Shown: one piece after another, positions 1-10,799 of the stretch | Layout of the letters: each line of letters starts with the position of its first letter | How positions within the stretch are numbered: position 1 is the first letter of the stretch | Translations under genes and position numbers: made by a program | The notes under the pieces: model-generated | Database searches by the model: none | Seen by the model: the letters and a program-made list of their open reading frames with translations, nothing else | What the model was told of the DNA's origin: nothing | Assembly (NCBI GenBank): GCA_905331475.1 | Contig: CAJNYU010002338.1 | Span: 186,001-250,000, forward strand | Reading direction: 5' to 3' | DNA from: Rotaria socialis | Taxonomy: Eukaryota; Rotifera; Eurotatoria; Philodinida; Philodinidae | Length of the DNA: 64,000 nt

Positions 1-307
1 TTTTTGATATTGAATTAGGTTTGAGTTTATTCATTAATCTTAAAGAAATGATATATAATTGTAAAGAGCATATAAACATATGTTTTGATTTTACTTGCAA
101 AGAATAATCCCATCATGAAGAGCTTCTTCATAATCATCCGTTGGAAATTTTTCGCCTATAATAGATTCAATCCATTCTCGTACTGCTTGTTCTTGTTCAG
201 GATCTCGTTTTAAATTTATCTAAGAAATAAAATAATATTAGGATTTATTTATTTATTAAAATAATTTCTACGCATACTTTGCCTTTAACTGCTCGATCTA
301 ATGCCAT
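1..307 (-). CDS. Calponin/transgelin-family protein, 5' part (partial)
   Basis: Three exons read on the minus strand: 307-278, 219-95 and 38-1, the last running off the window. Phases and GT-AG sites agree at both introns. The predicted N-terminus starts MALDRAVKGK and continues into the first helices of a calponin-homology domain (QAVREWIESIIG, then DDYEEALHDGIILCKLMNKL, then KPNSIS). Short calponin, transgelin and muscle protein 20 members begin their single CH domain this way. The family binds actin and stabilises filaments in muscle and cytoskeleton; that role is inferred from the family. The rest of the CH domain and any calponin repeats lie outside the window, so calponin and transgelin cannot be told apart. 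Confidence 0.85.
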
Positions 308-826
308 ATCGGATGTTGACTACCTGATTAAAGCAAAAATACTGGTTAATATATATGTGTCAACTTCATATAGAATGACAACCGTTATATAGCATCTCTA
401 AATAAGGTGGATGTTTCCTTTTTTTGTTTCTTGTCTGTCATTCTTAATCTATTCTAGCCAAAAAGATATAGATAAGCAGTCGATGATCATAATTGGATTC
501 CAGAAAAGATGCAAAAATAAAGCATAACCAACTGCCTTGCTGGCGGTTAAAACGAACATTTACTCAATGCGGCTAGTAGCGAAATTAGACAAGGAAATAC
601 GTATGAAAATACAGTATTTCTATAACAGTTGTTTTTGATACATAAACATATATGATTCAAGTCGGTCTGCTACAGTTACCGATGATAATAAATAATGACA
701 TGTTGACAGAATGTCTCGTTAAAAATAAACATAGGGTAGATGAGAACATTTATACAGTATAAAGATTTTAAAAAAAGGGTGGTATTGACTTTTTAGTTTT
801 GAGTCTTTTGGAGTATGGGATATGGG
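308..826. other. Intergenic, upstream of calponin-like gene
   Basis: AT-rich sequence that should contain the calponin-like promoter. No coding exon, RNA gene or convincing repeat seen. Confidence 0.5.
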
Positions 827-1081
827 TGGCACTTTACGTCAATTTAATATTAAGTGTTAAGTTTTAATTTAACACTTAATATTAATATAAAAAAAATTTA
901 CATTAGCCACTTAATTACTTTATATTAAGTCTGAGGGTAATATTTAATTTTAAAAACTGAAGTATTGCTTCAACAATTAATATAACGTAATTAAGTGGCT
1001 AATGTAAACATTTTTTTATTAATATTAACTGTTAAGTAAAACCACTTAATTAACTCAAATTAAAATCAATGGTCCACCCCA
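827..1081. mobile_element. Palindromic MITE with ~115-bp inverted repeats
   Basis: The two halves (about 827-948 and 968-1081) are inverted copies. The best matched core is CATTAGCCACTTAATTAC near 902 and its reverse complement near 990, with further matches outward through TTAATATTAA blocks to GGTGG/CCACC ends. The 8-base word GATATGGG occurs immediately outside both ends (819-826 and 1082-1089), as expected of a target-site duplication of hAT size. It has no coding capacity. The exact ends are uncertain by a few bases, because GGGTGG...CCACCCC termini with a shorter duplication also fit. Confidence 0.7.
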
Positions 1082-1089
1082 GATATGGG

Positions 1090-1891
1090 AGATTTTCATT
1101 CCCATTTTAAAGGAAATAATAGTTACATGATAAAACATGAAGAATTCTATTCAAAATTTTTATGTTTTCTTAAATAAAATTAAGAATGTGCCATATTTAG
1201 TCAATTGATCCCAATTCAGGACAATACTGAGTGAGTCCTCAGGCAATGTTTTCGATTTCGTTGTTGTTTTACATTTGATGATAAGCGCCTTTAATGTGAC
1301 CGTTGTCATCGTATTCAATGTTTGTGCAGATCTATTATATCGAATGAACTAATAAAAAAGAAAGCCATTCTATTTTATTTCAAGCTCGCCAATATATGGC
1401 AAGTTTTACTTATTCTTGTCCATTAGACATACTTGCATGCATGATTCCAATTATACGCTCTTTTCTTTTTCTTTTTCTCTTTCTCTAGCAATGCTACGGG
1501 GATCCGTTCATATTCATTTGATTTGTCCCAAACAAACACATGCAGACATATAACAATATTATAAGATCGATTATTTTATCTTTTAAATAAGAGAACAGAG
1601 AAAAATGAGAAAAAAAGACTGCCTTACGTCTGGCTCTGGCACACACAGGTATATTGAAGAGGGGAAAGAAAATTTATACAAGATGTAAGACAATATGAAC
1701 TCTGTCTCCTTTACGCTTTAGTTCTCATTGTATGACTTGATAACAAAAGAACGAAAGAAAATATAGGTGTGTATCGTTGAGAAGAGAGAGAAAATGGAAT
1801 CAACGTTTTTATCCTTCTGAGAACAAAAGAGTACCTAAATCGTATACATATATACACACACACGCACGCATCTGACACAATATAATCAAAG
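1090..1891. other. Intergenic, upstream of tetraspanin gene
   Basis: AT-rich sequence with a short pyrimidine run near 1460-1487 and a CA-rich patch near 1853-1870. It should hold the tetraspanin promoter and 5' UTR. No other gene seen. Confidence 0.5.
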
Positions 1892-2808
1892 ATGGCTTGC
1901 TGCATTAATGTTGCACGTTTATTTTGTACGCTATGCATATTTATTGGTTTGACTAGTCTTGTTCAGTTTGGTTTGGGCATCTACGTAGCTTTTATTCGAA
2001 ATGAAACGTTTTTAATCAACCGTCTTGTCAAAATAGATAATTATGATTCATATCTACTTTATATTATTCTTGTTTTCACTGGATTAGGTTTGATTTCATT
2101 GGTATTATCGTTTCTTTCAATTTATAGCACTATTCGAAGATTTAAATCCCTATCATTATTTGTTACTGTTTTTTGGGTTAGTGTTCTTTTTGGAATCATT
2201 CTTTTGTTTTCATTTTTTCCCATCTGTATATTCTTTCTATTTTACTCTTTGTATAGATATTTGCAGCAGCACTTAATATCGTTATTCTCATTGTGTCACT
2301 ACTCTATTACTTCTCTACTCTTCCAAAACTAAGTACTTTATTGATACCTACACTGCGGCAACCATCACAATCAATCAATGATCTTCAATCTGAATATAAT
2401 TGTTGTGGAATTAATGGTAAAGATGATTATATTAATCTTAGATTAGACCCATTGCCTTCATCATGTTGTCGTGAACCACAATGTTGGCGTGATTCAGACA
2501 TTAATGATTATAATGGTTCAAATAGTACAAAACAATTAATACATATTGATGGTTGTTTTCCGTTGATTAGTAGATTTGTAACTATAGAATTATTAGGACT
2601 TATTGGTGGAATTGGTTTTAGTGTTTTATTACAAATATTAGCTGTTACATTTATGTGTTGTCTATATCAACGTTTTCAAAAATTTGATAATGATCCGAAC
2701 TTTGTAATTAACCATTTGGCTAGTGAAAAATCAATGAATGACAGTTACGGTTGTTTGAAAGGCTCATCAAAAACTATTGAAGAAACAGTCGAAATAACTC
2801 AGATTTAA
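1892..2808 (+). CDS. Tetraspanin
   Basis: Two exons, 1892-2176 and 2257-2808, with an 80-bp GT-AG intron in phase 0, give 278 aa. The start codon begins MACCINVARLFC, with the cytoplasmic cysteines usual for palmitoylation. TM1 is near residues 10-33, TM2 near 52-76 and TM3 near 84-115; the splice junction falls inside TM3, which supports the intron. The large extracellular loop carries the hallmark CCG motif at 144-146 (EYNCCGING) and a downstream SCC plus two further cysteines. TM4 follows (LLGLIGGIGFSVLLQILAV), with a short polar tail. Tetraspanins are four-pass plasma-membrane organisers that build protein microdomains. I cannot assign a subfamily. Confidence 0.92.
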
Positions 2809-4565
2809 ATTGAATACTATTTTATTTGTATATGATTCATCATTACACATTACTAGTTTAGAATTATGATCATTAATACTTCTGTGTGCGTGTTTCTAGA
2901 TGTTTTAATCTGTTTTCTCTTGATAGGTCATATGTGACATTGAATTGTTTGTTATAAATTTAAGAATATGCTCATAAGAATAAAATATTTCATGCATTGA
3001 ACAATAATAAATATCACATTATTGTCATATGAAAAATAGTTTATTACTATCCAAATAATTAATGAAACATTTAAGACTAGTACTAATCTGTAATGAAACG
3101 TCGTTGGCAGTTTTTATTTTCAAGTAACTTGCGAGATTACGATATTCGTAGTAGAAACTTAATTTTTTTAAAACAACAGATACGAGATATCCAAGTTTAA
3201 TACATGATTAGATCAACGATAAATCTCTTGCTTTTTTTATGCAATCCTATGCTAGTTAATATGTATTTATATATAACAGATATGTATCATCTGAAGAAGA
3301 ATCAACATTCGAAAGATAAATTTTCATCGTAACATAAGTAAAGAAATTTGCTATAAAAATGAGTACATCTGAGTTTTACAAAAATCATTTAGTTATGTTT
3401 TCCACGTTTCAATTCATCCACTTCACATTTGTATGTTTTATAAATATGAGTTGATATATAAGATTTTCTCACGTTAAATGAAGGTATTCTTTTATTAGAG
3501 TAGATTTAAATGGAGATCAATGAGAACACAAAAATATGACTCATCGTATTTATTATTTTCCATGTGAGAAAGTGATTTTTGATATAATTCTATATGTACA
3601 CTTAAAAATAAAATAAATTTGACAATGAAAAGGAACACTTCTGATCATATTCCGTCGAATTGATTATCTATCTGAAAATTACAAATGATTAATGTATAAA
3701 TCAACTATATTGTAAAAATGACGAATGCTAATCTTTTTGTGATCGATGATTGAAATACAATCAAATCGATATCTATTTTATTCAATGATACTTAAGATAT
3801 TATTTGGTCCGATTAGAATCAATTATTATATCAAAGTGTATTCTTTAAAACAAAAGAGTCATACAACACTTTTGAAACTAGAAATCCAAATTGTATGATT
3901 AAATTATCTAAATTTCAACTGATTTCAATCAATATAATTTTGTATTAAAAACTAATTAGAAAGCTGATTTTTTTAGTTTAGATCAAAATTATGTATTTTA
4001 GCAGTATTTGCTTATACAATATCAGAAAACACTTTTTATCAACATTAATAAAATTTAATGGAGAAGAACACTGTTTGCTATAACCAAGATAACTTTATTC
4101 GTTCCCTTTAATAAATACATGTCAAACTATTGAAATTTCGAAAAAAAACAACTTCAGTATGCATAATAGTTGAAAACACTCTGATTTTTGCGTACGTTTC
4201 TATCTGACTTCTATGTTTATTTTGTTCATATAGTTTTCAATCAAACTCTAATTGACGTCATGTCATCTTTTTCGAATGAAACTTAAATGTATTTGTGAAG
4301 TTTGTTTTTGTTAGAAATATAATGAATGATTGCATTCAATTTTTTCTTTTCTCTTACATGACGAGTGAAATAACGTAGTGACAAATATTTGTGATGTTTA
4401 AAAACATGTAAAATATAATTAGCAAAATAAAAGCGAAACTGTTTACATGTCCTCCTCTTCTTTTATACATTATTTTCATGTTATATATTTACAATTTTTA
4501 AGTGTGTTATTGTCATGTATGTCACTGTTCTTTTTTTTTGTCAAAAGTACGCCTTTTAGAAAACT
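2809..4565. other. Intergenic spacer (1.76 kb)
   Basis: AT-rich DNA between tetraspanin and the PHF24-like gene. No coding exon, structured RNA or repeat recognised. Short open frames just before 4566 overlap the next gene's first exon in another frame. Confidence 0.5.
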
Positions 4566-6549
4566 ATGGGTAATGAACAGCAAGGTGGGACAAGTCATCA
4601 TTTTATCACTGATGCCTCAGCTGATGAACATCAACAACAAAAACGTACTGGTATTTTGTTGGCAAAAAATGGACGTTTACCAATATCTAAACAGCATTCG
4701 ACAATAATAAAGCCTAGTTGGGAACTGGCAAGAGATGCTTCGATGGATTTATTGTCACGCAAGGCGACTAAATTAACTTCAAAACAAGGTAATAATCATT
4801 TTATCAATTAAAAACAAAACGATCGTATATTAACGGATAATAGATCCATCATCGAGTTTGCTAGTTAATCAACGAAATGTAATAAAAAAATATACTTTAC
4901 AACCATCGTTAGCACCTGGAAAACCTTTGCCAATATATCGAGTACCTCGAATACCATCAGACAAAGAAATAGCTGAAGTATAAGAATCGTATTTCCAGAT
5001 TAATTTAATCATTTTTTTGATGCGTCTTACTTCCCTTTTTGTTTTTTGCCTTTCAAAGATTACCATAGCCTATCAACTTTTATGTGAATATTGTGATGGT
5101 CCATGTATTGGTAATTATCTTCGTTGTCGTGTTTGCATCAAAACTTATCATTCTCACTGTCTTTTTGAACGGGGTCATTTAAGTGATCCAGCATTCTCAT
5201 TGCCACGTCTTGGAAAACAAGATTGGAGTTGTCCAGATTGTGTATGTTTTTTAATTTGCCTTCATGTTTTTTTTTTACTTCAATTCTATTCTATTTAGGA
5301 AGATCTTACGCGTTTGCTCAACCAAGATGAAATTAATTATTTAATTTCTGCTTTTGAAAAAATGGATCGAGATAAGAGTTAGAATTTTATCCCTTAATAG
5401 AAAATATCATTTGATACCTGTGATTATTCTAGATGGTTATATTGTTTTGGATGATTTTCTAACATTTTGTTCGAAAGGAAAGATGACAGATAGTTTTAAT
5501 TTATTCACTCAAAATAATCAAGATTTGGAAAAATTACACTTCACTCTAATGGATTCAAGACGCAAAGGTGCTATTGGTTGGTCAGATTTTGCACTTTTCT
5601 TTAGTTGTAAAATGATTGCTACAAAAAATAAAGTAAACACTTTTCGTCTACATAGGTCTCTGATAATTTTGATTTATTTTAAGACTCAATTGACAACGCA
5701 ATTAACTAAAAAGGAATTAATATATGCAAAAGGTCTTTTTTTCAAAGATCTTCGTCTAAAAGTTGATACTGAAAATAATGCAATTATAACAAAAGATCAT
5801 TTTAATCGAGTTTTTCATGATCTCATATTAACGACGAAGTATTTATATCTATATACAGATTTATAAATCATTGAACAAAAAAATTAATTTTCATAATATA
5901 TTTTTTGTAGAAAAAAATACGGTGATAATTATATCGATGCTGTTTTACACGATTGCCAAAATATGGATGAAACAATTCAGTAAAATTTTACAAGAAAAAC
6001 AGTCACACGATTATTTGTTTTGTTTGTTTTTTAAATAGAAAACTTACTGTTGTTAGTTGGGATGAATTTCTTCGTCAAATTTCTGTACTTCTCATATTAA
6101 ACCGTTCAAATTATGACCTAAAAAATAGTCGACCACGTCGCGCATCTATACCTCATAATCTTACGCAAGCAACAGTTGTTTCACATATTAATTTTACTTC
6201 AAGCAGTGTCGATTTAAGAAGAAATGTGGCAATTACGCCTATTGTAACGGCTTCACCAGATTTTTCATTTGATGAATCATTTCGTAAACATGGAAAAATA
6301 TTAGAAAAACTAAATCAACGAAACCAACAAGAAGGAATAAGAAAAAAACATCTTGGTACATCAATTGATTGGTCACTTGTTGAAGATGTTGGTGATGAAG
6401 ACAACTTGGAATTACCAAAATTAAAACCAAATGCACGAGATGAACGACAAACAATTAGTGAACCATGGGCTGTTGTTAAAGCCATGGAACATTTACGAAC
6501 TCAACCGATACTTATTACAACGACTCGGATCCAAATGCTCAAGGTTTAA
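4566..6549 (+). CDS. PHF24/GINIP-like PHD-finger and EF-hand protein
   Basis: Eight exons: 4566-4788, 4844-4977, 5059-5241, 5299-5377, 5433-5632, 5684-5838, 5911-5979, 6039-6549. All phases agree, giving 517 aa. The N-terminus MGNEQQ has a Gly-2 suited to N-myristoylation. A PHD-like zinc region follows (CEYCDGPC, CRVCIKTYHSHC, WSCPDC). It leads into an EF-hand segment; splicing exons 4 and 5 creates the loop DRDKNGYIVLDD, a good calcium-binding pattern. Downstream blocks LTKKELIYAKGLF and WDEFLRQISVLLILNRSNY resemble the C-terminal half of vertebrate PHF24. In mammals PHF24 (GINIP) is a membrane-linked Galpha-i-interacting protein of neurons; that role here is inference. The protein is longer than the roughly 400-aa vertebrate form because of a polar C-terminal extension of about 170 residues. 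Confidence 0.82.
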
Positions 6550-6717
6550 ACTTTGCTCTTTTCAAATAGACTTTATTCATGTGCAAAGTTATTTTTAGCG
6601 TTTTAGTACTATTTTCTTTTTGATAAATTTCAATATTGTTTTCAATAAAACAAATGAATATAACTTTTTTGAAATGCATAAGAAGCACATTGCATTGTGC
6701 TAGAATCTAGATTTATG

Positions 6718-7694
6718 CTTTAGGTGTAGAAATAGGGACTAAGTTAGGAATGGGTAATAACATTGATACAAGACTAAAGAAAGTAAGAAATTCTTATTGT
6801 GCCTTACGTCAAATTTTTAATATAATACCAAAAAAGGAAATAAAAATCCGAAGAAAATTATTCTGTGCATTCTCTCTTTCTCATTTCTCTTGGCTCTTCT
6901 CTACCTGGTTCTATTTTACAGCAAAACAGCGCGAAAGGATAGAACACGTTTTCATGACTGGTATTCGAATTGTCTACTCCCTGTGGGGATACGAGGATTT
7001 TACAACATTAGCTTTAAGTCGAGAATACTCTTTAAGAGACTACATATATAGACATTGGGTACGCTTTCAAAAGCATCTTGAGGTAGCTCCCGAAGCAGTG
7101 ATATATAGACAGTCTTGGAATGCCTTTTTAATTGCGACGTCGCTAAACAAAGATTACTATCGAAGTTGTGGATTTAGAAAAAATAGCGTCTTCGCGAATA
7201 GACTAAGAGAGCGGGCTCATCGCACGTATTTAGACTTCCTCACTTTTACTAATTCTCATAGAAGCCAGTATTGCCTATTTAAACATACTTCTTCTCTATT
7301 AGAAACATTTGCATTAAAATATTTTTCATTTTTCCCCCTTAAAGGAAAGTCTATGTTATAAATCATTATCAATAACCATATGCTGCTGATATATCTGTTC
7401 TCAACTTTTTTCATGTGGCCATTGTTTCTAAACTCTTCGTGTTATTGTTACTTCTAAGCTCTTTACGTGTGTTGTCAATTTAAAATCCTTCTTATTTTTA
7501 TGAGAAATGTAATGATAGGTAAAAACTACGACCTCTGTCAGCTGTACTGTGAAAAAGAAGTGAAAACCTCTGTGAACATGTACCTCTATTCTTATTTCTC
7601 ACAAGTTTATTTTTTAATTAGTGTTCTACAATCATGCATCTTGTTCATTGTTAACCCTAGTGGAACAATAAAATTTATATATTAAAAAAAAAAA
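6718..7694 (+). mobile_element. 5'-truncated non-LTR retrotransposon (LINE) copy
   Basis: A 977-bp insertion flanked by a 16-bp target duplication AGAATCTAGATTTATG (6702-6717 and 7695-7710). It ends in AATAAA (7667-7672) and a poly-A run at 7684-7694. These are the marks of target-primed reverse transcription. The open frame 6750-7361 (203 aa) resembles the C-terminal region of LINE reverse transcriptase polyproteins, after the polymerase core (ALRQIFNIIPKKE..., then a SWLFSTWFYFT-type segment). The polymerase and endonuclease parts are absent, so this is a dead-on-arrival truncated copy. It lies about 170 bp downstream of the PHF24-like stop and does not interrupt it. The intact open frame and exact duplication suggest a fairly recent insertion. 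Confidence 0.85.
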
Positions 7695-7710
7695 AGAATC
7701 TAGATTTATG

Positions 7711-8348
7711 TTATTCTTACGGTGACTATAAAGTTAGTTGTTATCGTATAATGAAATCATAAAAATAGCTGTACTTACCTTTCTTAATTTTTATTCGGTT
7801 CATTTTTACTCACGTAAGAGTGCTTTTTGTGTTTGTCGAAAAGGGCTGATGCTTTCGTTTTTCTATGCTATTTTTATAATATAACACCATGTCTATTAAT
7901 TTCGTATTGCAATACAATTTTGACACGATTCATAAAAATAAGAGTACCCACAACGACGATATGATGTTTTCAAAATAAAAAGAAATCGTTTTTAACTTTT
8001 GTACAGTTCCAGTCTTTAACTACTTGTTTTGTTCACTAGTGTTCAAAGTTTGGGTCAAACTCAGCAGATAAATCTAACAATCAAATCTCGAAGTTATTGA
8101 TTGTCTTGAATCTCTTTTTGAACTCTGAATAATTCTGCGTAAAACAAAGTTAGATAATGTTTAATTGATCAAAAAGATAAATTAACAGGAAAGCATTGGC
8201 ACATGTTTATTTGAAGATCAATATGACTTCAGTAGGCATAACTCTTACAATACATGTCCTGAAAATATATTGATCTTGAATTATTTGAAAATTCTTTTCT
8301 TGTGATTTTTCATACTTTTAATCATGAATGTTTTCTTACGTGTTTATG
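7711..8348. other. Intergenic spacer
   Basis: AT-rich sequence between the LINE copy and the long-TIR element. Nothing recognisable. Confidence 0.5.
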
Positions 8349-8573
8349 TACAGGGTTGGCAAAAAATATTTTGATAGGCGGGTACCACTATATTCTGAAA
8401 TAGAGTTATTAATGAATTTTATATCAAATGAAAGCCCGTAAAAAATGGGATTTAGGAGTATAGTTGATCGTTGATAATATGAGAGTAGGATATAGAATTA
8501 CGAAAACTTTCAATTTTTCAATGCATAATTAAACATTTCCATGGATATTCAATCACTGGAAACATCAGGTTTG
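8349..8573 (+). repeat. Left arm of ~220-bp terminal inverted repeat, Tc1/mariner-like
   Basis: Inverted copy of 9143-9357, with high but imperfect identity over the whole arm. The outer end reads TA-CAGGGTTGGCAAAAA here and CTCTG-TA on the other side. This fits a TA target duplication and the CAG-starting termini common in Tc1/mariner elements. The arms contain no open frame. Confidence 0.7.
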
Positions 8574-8627
8574 CTCGTTTTTCAAGCTTTATAGAGCTCT
8601 CTTCGCTGATCATTTTTGTTGAAAAAA

Positions 8628-8663
8628 CATTTTCTAATTTGATCAATGAATAATGATGCTAGT
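8628..8663. repeat. 36-bp exact direct repeat beside assembly N
   Basis: Identical to 9107-9142. In both copies it sits close to an arm of the inverted repeat; this copy ends at the single N at 8664. The right-hand copy contains the start codon of the EGF gene (9109-9107) and its upstream bases. This looks like a contig-end overlap. Confidence 0.75.
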
Positions 8664-8664
8664 N
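8664..8664. other. Assembly gap (1 N)
   Basis: A single N marks a contig join. Sequence on its right duplicates 10438-10734 exactly. Confidence 0.9.
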
Positions 8665-8961
8665 ATATTTTATTTTGTCACTAACCTTTGGATGACGAAC
8701 TTGATGATTGTGTTGTACGATCAAATCGGGATGTGCTGCTGCTTCCTATGCAAATTTATATCGTTAAAAAATTTGATTTTATCTCACCGATAAATTATAT
8801 TTACCTCCATAACGGGCTGTACTAGTGGTTTTTTTGCCAAACATATCCCCAAATACTGACGATTTAGTCGAAGTTGACAAAATTTTATTCTGTTGAGTTG
8901 TTGTAAGTAAAGCTATAATCGAATCTGAGCTTGGCTTTGCAGTTGTTGTTGTTTTCTTCTT
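8665..8961. repeat. 297-bp exact duplicate of 10438-10734
   Basis: No mismatch found by eye against 10438-10734. It contains exon 3 and most of exon 2 of the EGF gene. One copy starts at an N and the other ends at an N run. The segment 8665-10734 therefore has identical ends, as expected of a collapsed tandem repeat, a circular contig, or a scaffolding error. Confidence 0.9.
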
Positions 8962-9109
8962 TGTCAAAAAACGCTTAATGGCATCAATAACATCTTGAAT
9001 ACAAAAAATTAATTATCTTTTTATTTTATTTTATTCTAATAAAACGATTCATACCTTCTTCATAATTATTATTGTTGTCATTTGTGAAATCAATTTCTTC
9101 GTCTTCCAT
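8686..9109 (-). CDS. EGF-repeat gene, 5' exons (copy next to gap)
   Basis: Minus-strand exons 9109-9055, 8993-8805 and 8745-8686, with matching phases. They encode an acidic, asparagine-rich start (MEDEEIDFTN...) then a basic, Ser/Thr-rich linker (KRFLTKKK, FGKKTTSTARYGG) and a serine run. There is no signal peptide, which is odd for a protein with EGF modules, so an upstream exon may be missing; an acceptor-like TTAG lies just before the ATG. The following EGF exons are absent to the left of 8665 and are found instead at 10402-9873, after the second copy of exons 2-3. The locus is therefore out of order: either a tandem gene duplication or an assembly error. Confidence 0.65.
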
Positions 9110-9142
9110 TTTCTAATTTGATCAATGAATAATGATGCTAGT

Positions 9143-9357
9143 GTTTCCAGTGATTGAATATCCGTGAAAATGTCTAATTGTGCATTGAAAAATTGAAAGT
9201 TTTCGTAATTCTATATCCTACGCTCATATTACCAACGATCACCTATATTCGTAAATCCGATTTTTTTACGGGCTTTCATTTGATATAAAATTCATTAATA
9301 ACTCTATTTCAGAATATAGCGGTACCCTCCTATCCAAATATTTTTTCCAACTCTGTA
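9143..9357 (-). repeat. Right arm of ~220-bp terminal inverted repeat
   Basis: Inverted mate of 8349-8573. It begins directly after the 36-bp repeat upstream of the EGF gene start and ends CTCTG followed by TA. Confidence 0.7.
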
Positions 9358-9872
9358 CATACAATAAAATTTCTTGTAATCTTTTAATTAGGCAAAAGCT
9401 TTCACCAGTTATGAGAAATTAAGAAAATATTCAAATAGGAACACCAAGAAACTACGCTGGATTAAATTGATTACAATCCGCCTATTTCTTTAATTAGCAT
9501 TTACGATTCTTTTTTTTTTAGAAAATTACAAATTCAAGGTCATGCAGACGAGAAAGAAGCAAATTGCCAGTGAAACATCTCAGTGAGATGCTTCAGTGAA
9601 ATGAAGATGATCGTGCTTTCGGCTTATATTTGAATTAGTAATTAGCATTTCTACATATGTTGATCAATTCAATTATTCTGTAGAAAAATTCTTTTTTTTG
9701 TGAGATCTTATAATCAAATTAATTCGAAAATTCACCGTGGCATAATAACGCTAAATAGATTATAAACAGATTTCTGCATGCTTGTGTAATTATATCTAAA
9801 TGATACTAAATACGATAGTTTTCTACTAATCAAATATGTTAAAATGTTTGTTTCGTAAGAAAAAAATTGAGT
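9358..9872. other. Spacer between EGF exon sets
   Basis: AT-rich sequence. If the locus is a tandem repeat, this is the 3' flank of one gene copy and the 5' flank of the next. No coding exon seen. Confidence 0.5.
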
Positions 9873-10734
9873 CTATTCCATATTGTTTAGAATATTTTCA
9901 TTAGCAATAGCTCGTCGTAAATCTTCTGTGTCTTCTTCTAAATCACGTTTATATTCTTGTAATTCCTGATCTGGTGTATTCAATTCATCCATGACTTCTT
10001 CACGTTTTCCAATACCTTTGATAAATTAAATTAGAAAAATTTGGTTCTTTGCAAGAAAATTTCGTCCTTACGTTTATCACAATTTGTTCCATAGAAAGGT
10101 GATTTACAACGACAATAATATGTTGTACGCAATCCAACACATTCACCTCCATTAAGACAAGGTGATTTAACACAATGATCGGTGCGACCTCGATCATTAT
10201 TTGCTGTGCCAGATGTTATAAATTCTTTGAGGGAAATAAAAATAAAATAAATTATTTTCAACGATGTATGACAGATAGATTCACTGACTGTTTTCACAAT
10301 TCTTTCCATAATAATCTTGTGTGCAAAAGCAATAGAATCGTCCACTTGATAATGTTTTACATGTACCACCATTCTTGCATGGATTTACAATTCCACAAGC
10401 ATCTTTATTTCATGAAAAAAAAGATTAACTTTATATCATATTTTATTTTGTCACTAACCTTTGGATGACGAACTTGATGATTGTGTTGTACGATCAAATC
10501 GGGATGTGCTGCTGCTTCCTATGCAAATTTATATCGTTAAAAAATTTGATTTTATCTCACCGATAAATTATATTTACCTCCATAACGGGCTGTACTAGTG
10601 GTTTTTTTGCCAAACATATCCCCAAATACTGACGATTTAGTCGAAGTTGACAAAATTTTATTCTGTTGAGTTGTTGTAAGTAAAGCTATAATCGAATCTG
10701 AGCTTGGCTTTGCAGTTGTTGTTGTTTTCTTCTT
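9873..10734 (-). CDS. Two-EGF-domain protein, 3' exons (5' end lost in gap)
   Basis: Minus-strand exons: partial exon 2 (10734-10578), exon 3 (10518-10459), EGF exon 4 (10402-10289), EGF exon 5 (10224-10072) and last exon (10015-9873, stop TAG). Phases agree throughout. Exon 4 holds a six-cysteine EGF module (C..NPCKNGGTC..FYCFC..YYGKNC). Exon 5 holds a second one (HCVKSPCLNGGEC..YYCRC..FYGTNC). The C-terminus is an acidic, probably helical tail (DLEEDTEDLRRAIANENI). Joining exon 1 and the start of exon 2 from 9109-8962 would give about 237 aa. EGF modules normally act outside the cell, but no signal peptide or membrane segment is visible. I cannot name an orthologue. Confidence 0.75.
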
Positions 10735-10799
10735 NNNNNNNNNNNNNNNNNNNNNNNNNNNNNNNNNNNNNNNNNNNNNNNNNNNNNNNNNNNNNNNNN
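10735..10799. other. Assembly gap (65 N)
   Basis: An N run truncating exon 2 of the EGF gene. The missing end of exon 2 is present in the other copy at 8962-8993. Confidence 0.95.

Noticed and set aside
4447-4707. 86-aa frame upstream of and overlapping PHF24-like exon 1
   Set aside because: Its overlap is in a different frame from a well supported exon; the non-overlapping part is low-complexity.
7467-7685. 72-aa frame inside the LINE 3' end
   Set aside because: It falls in the 3' untranslated tail of the retrotransposon.
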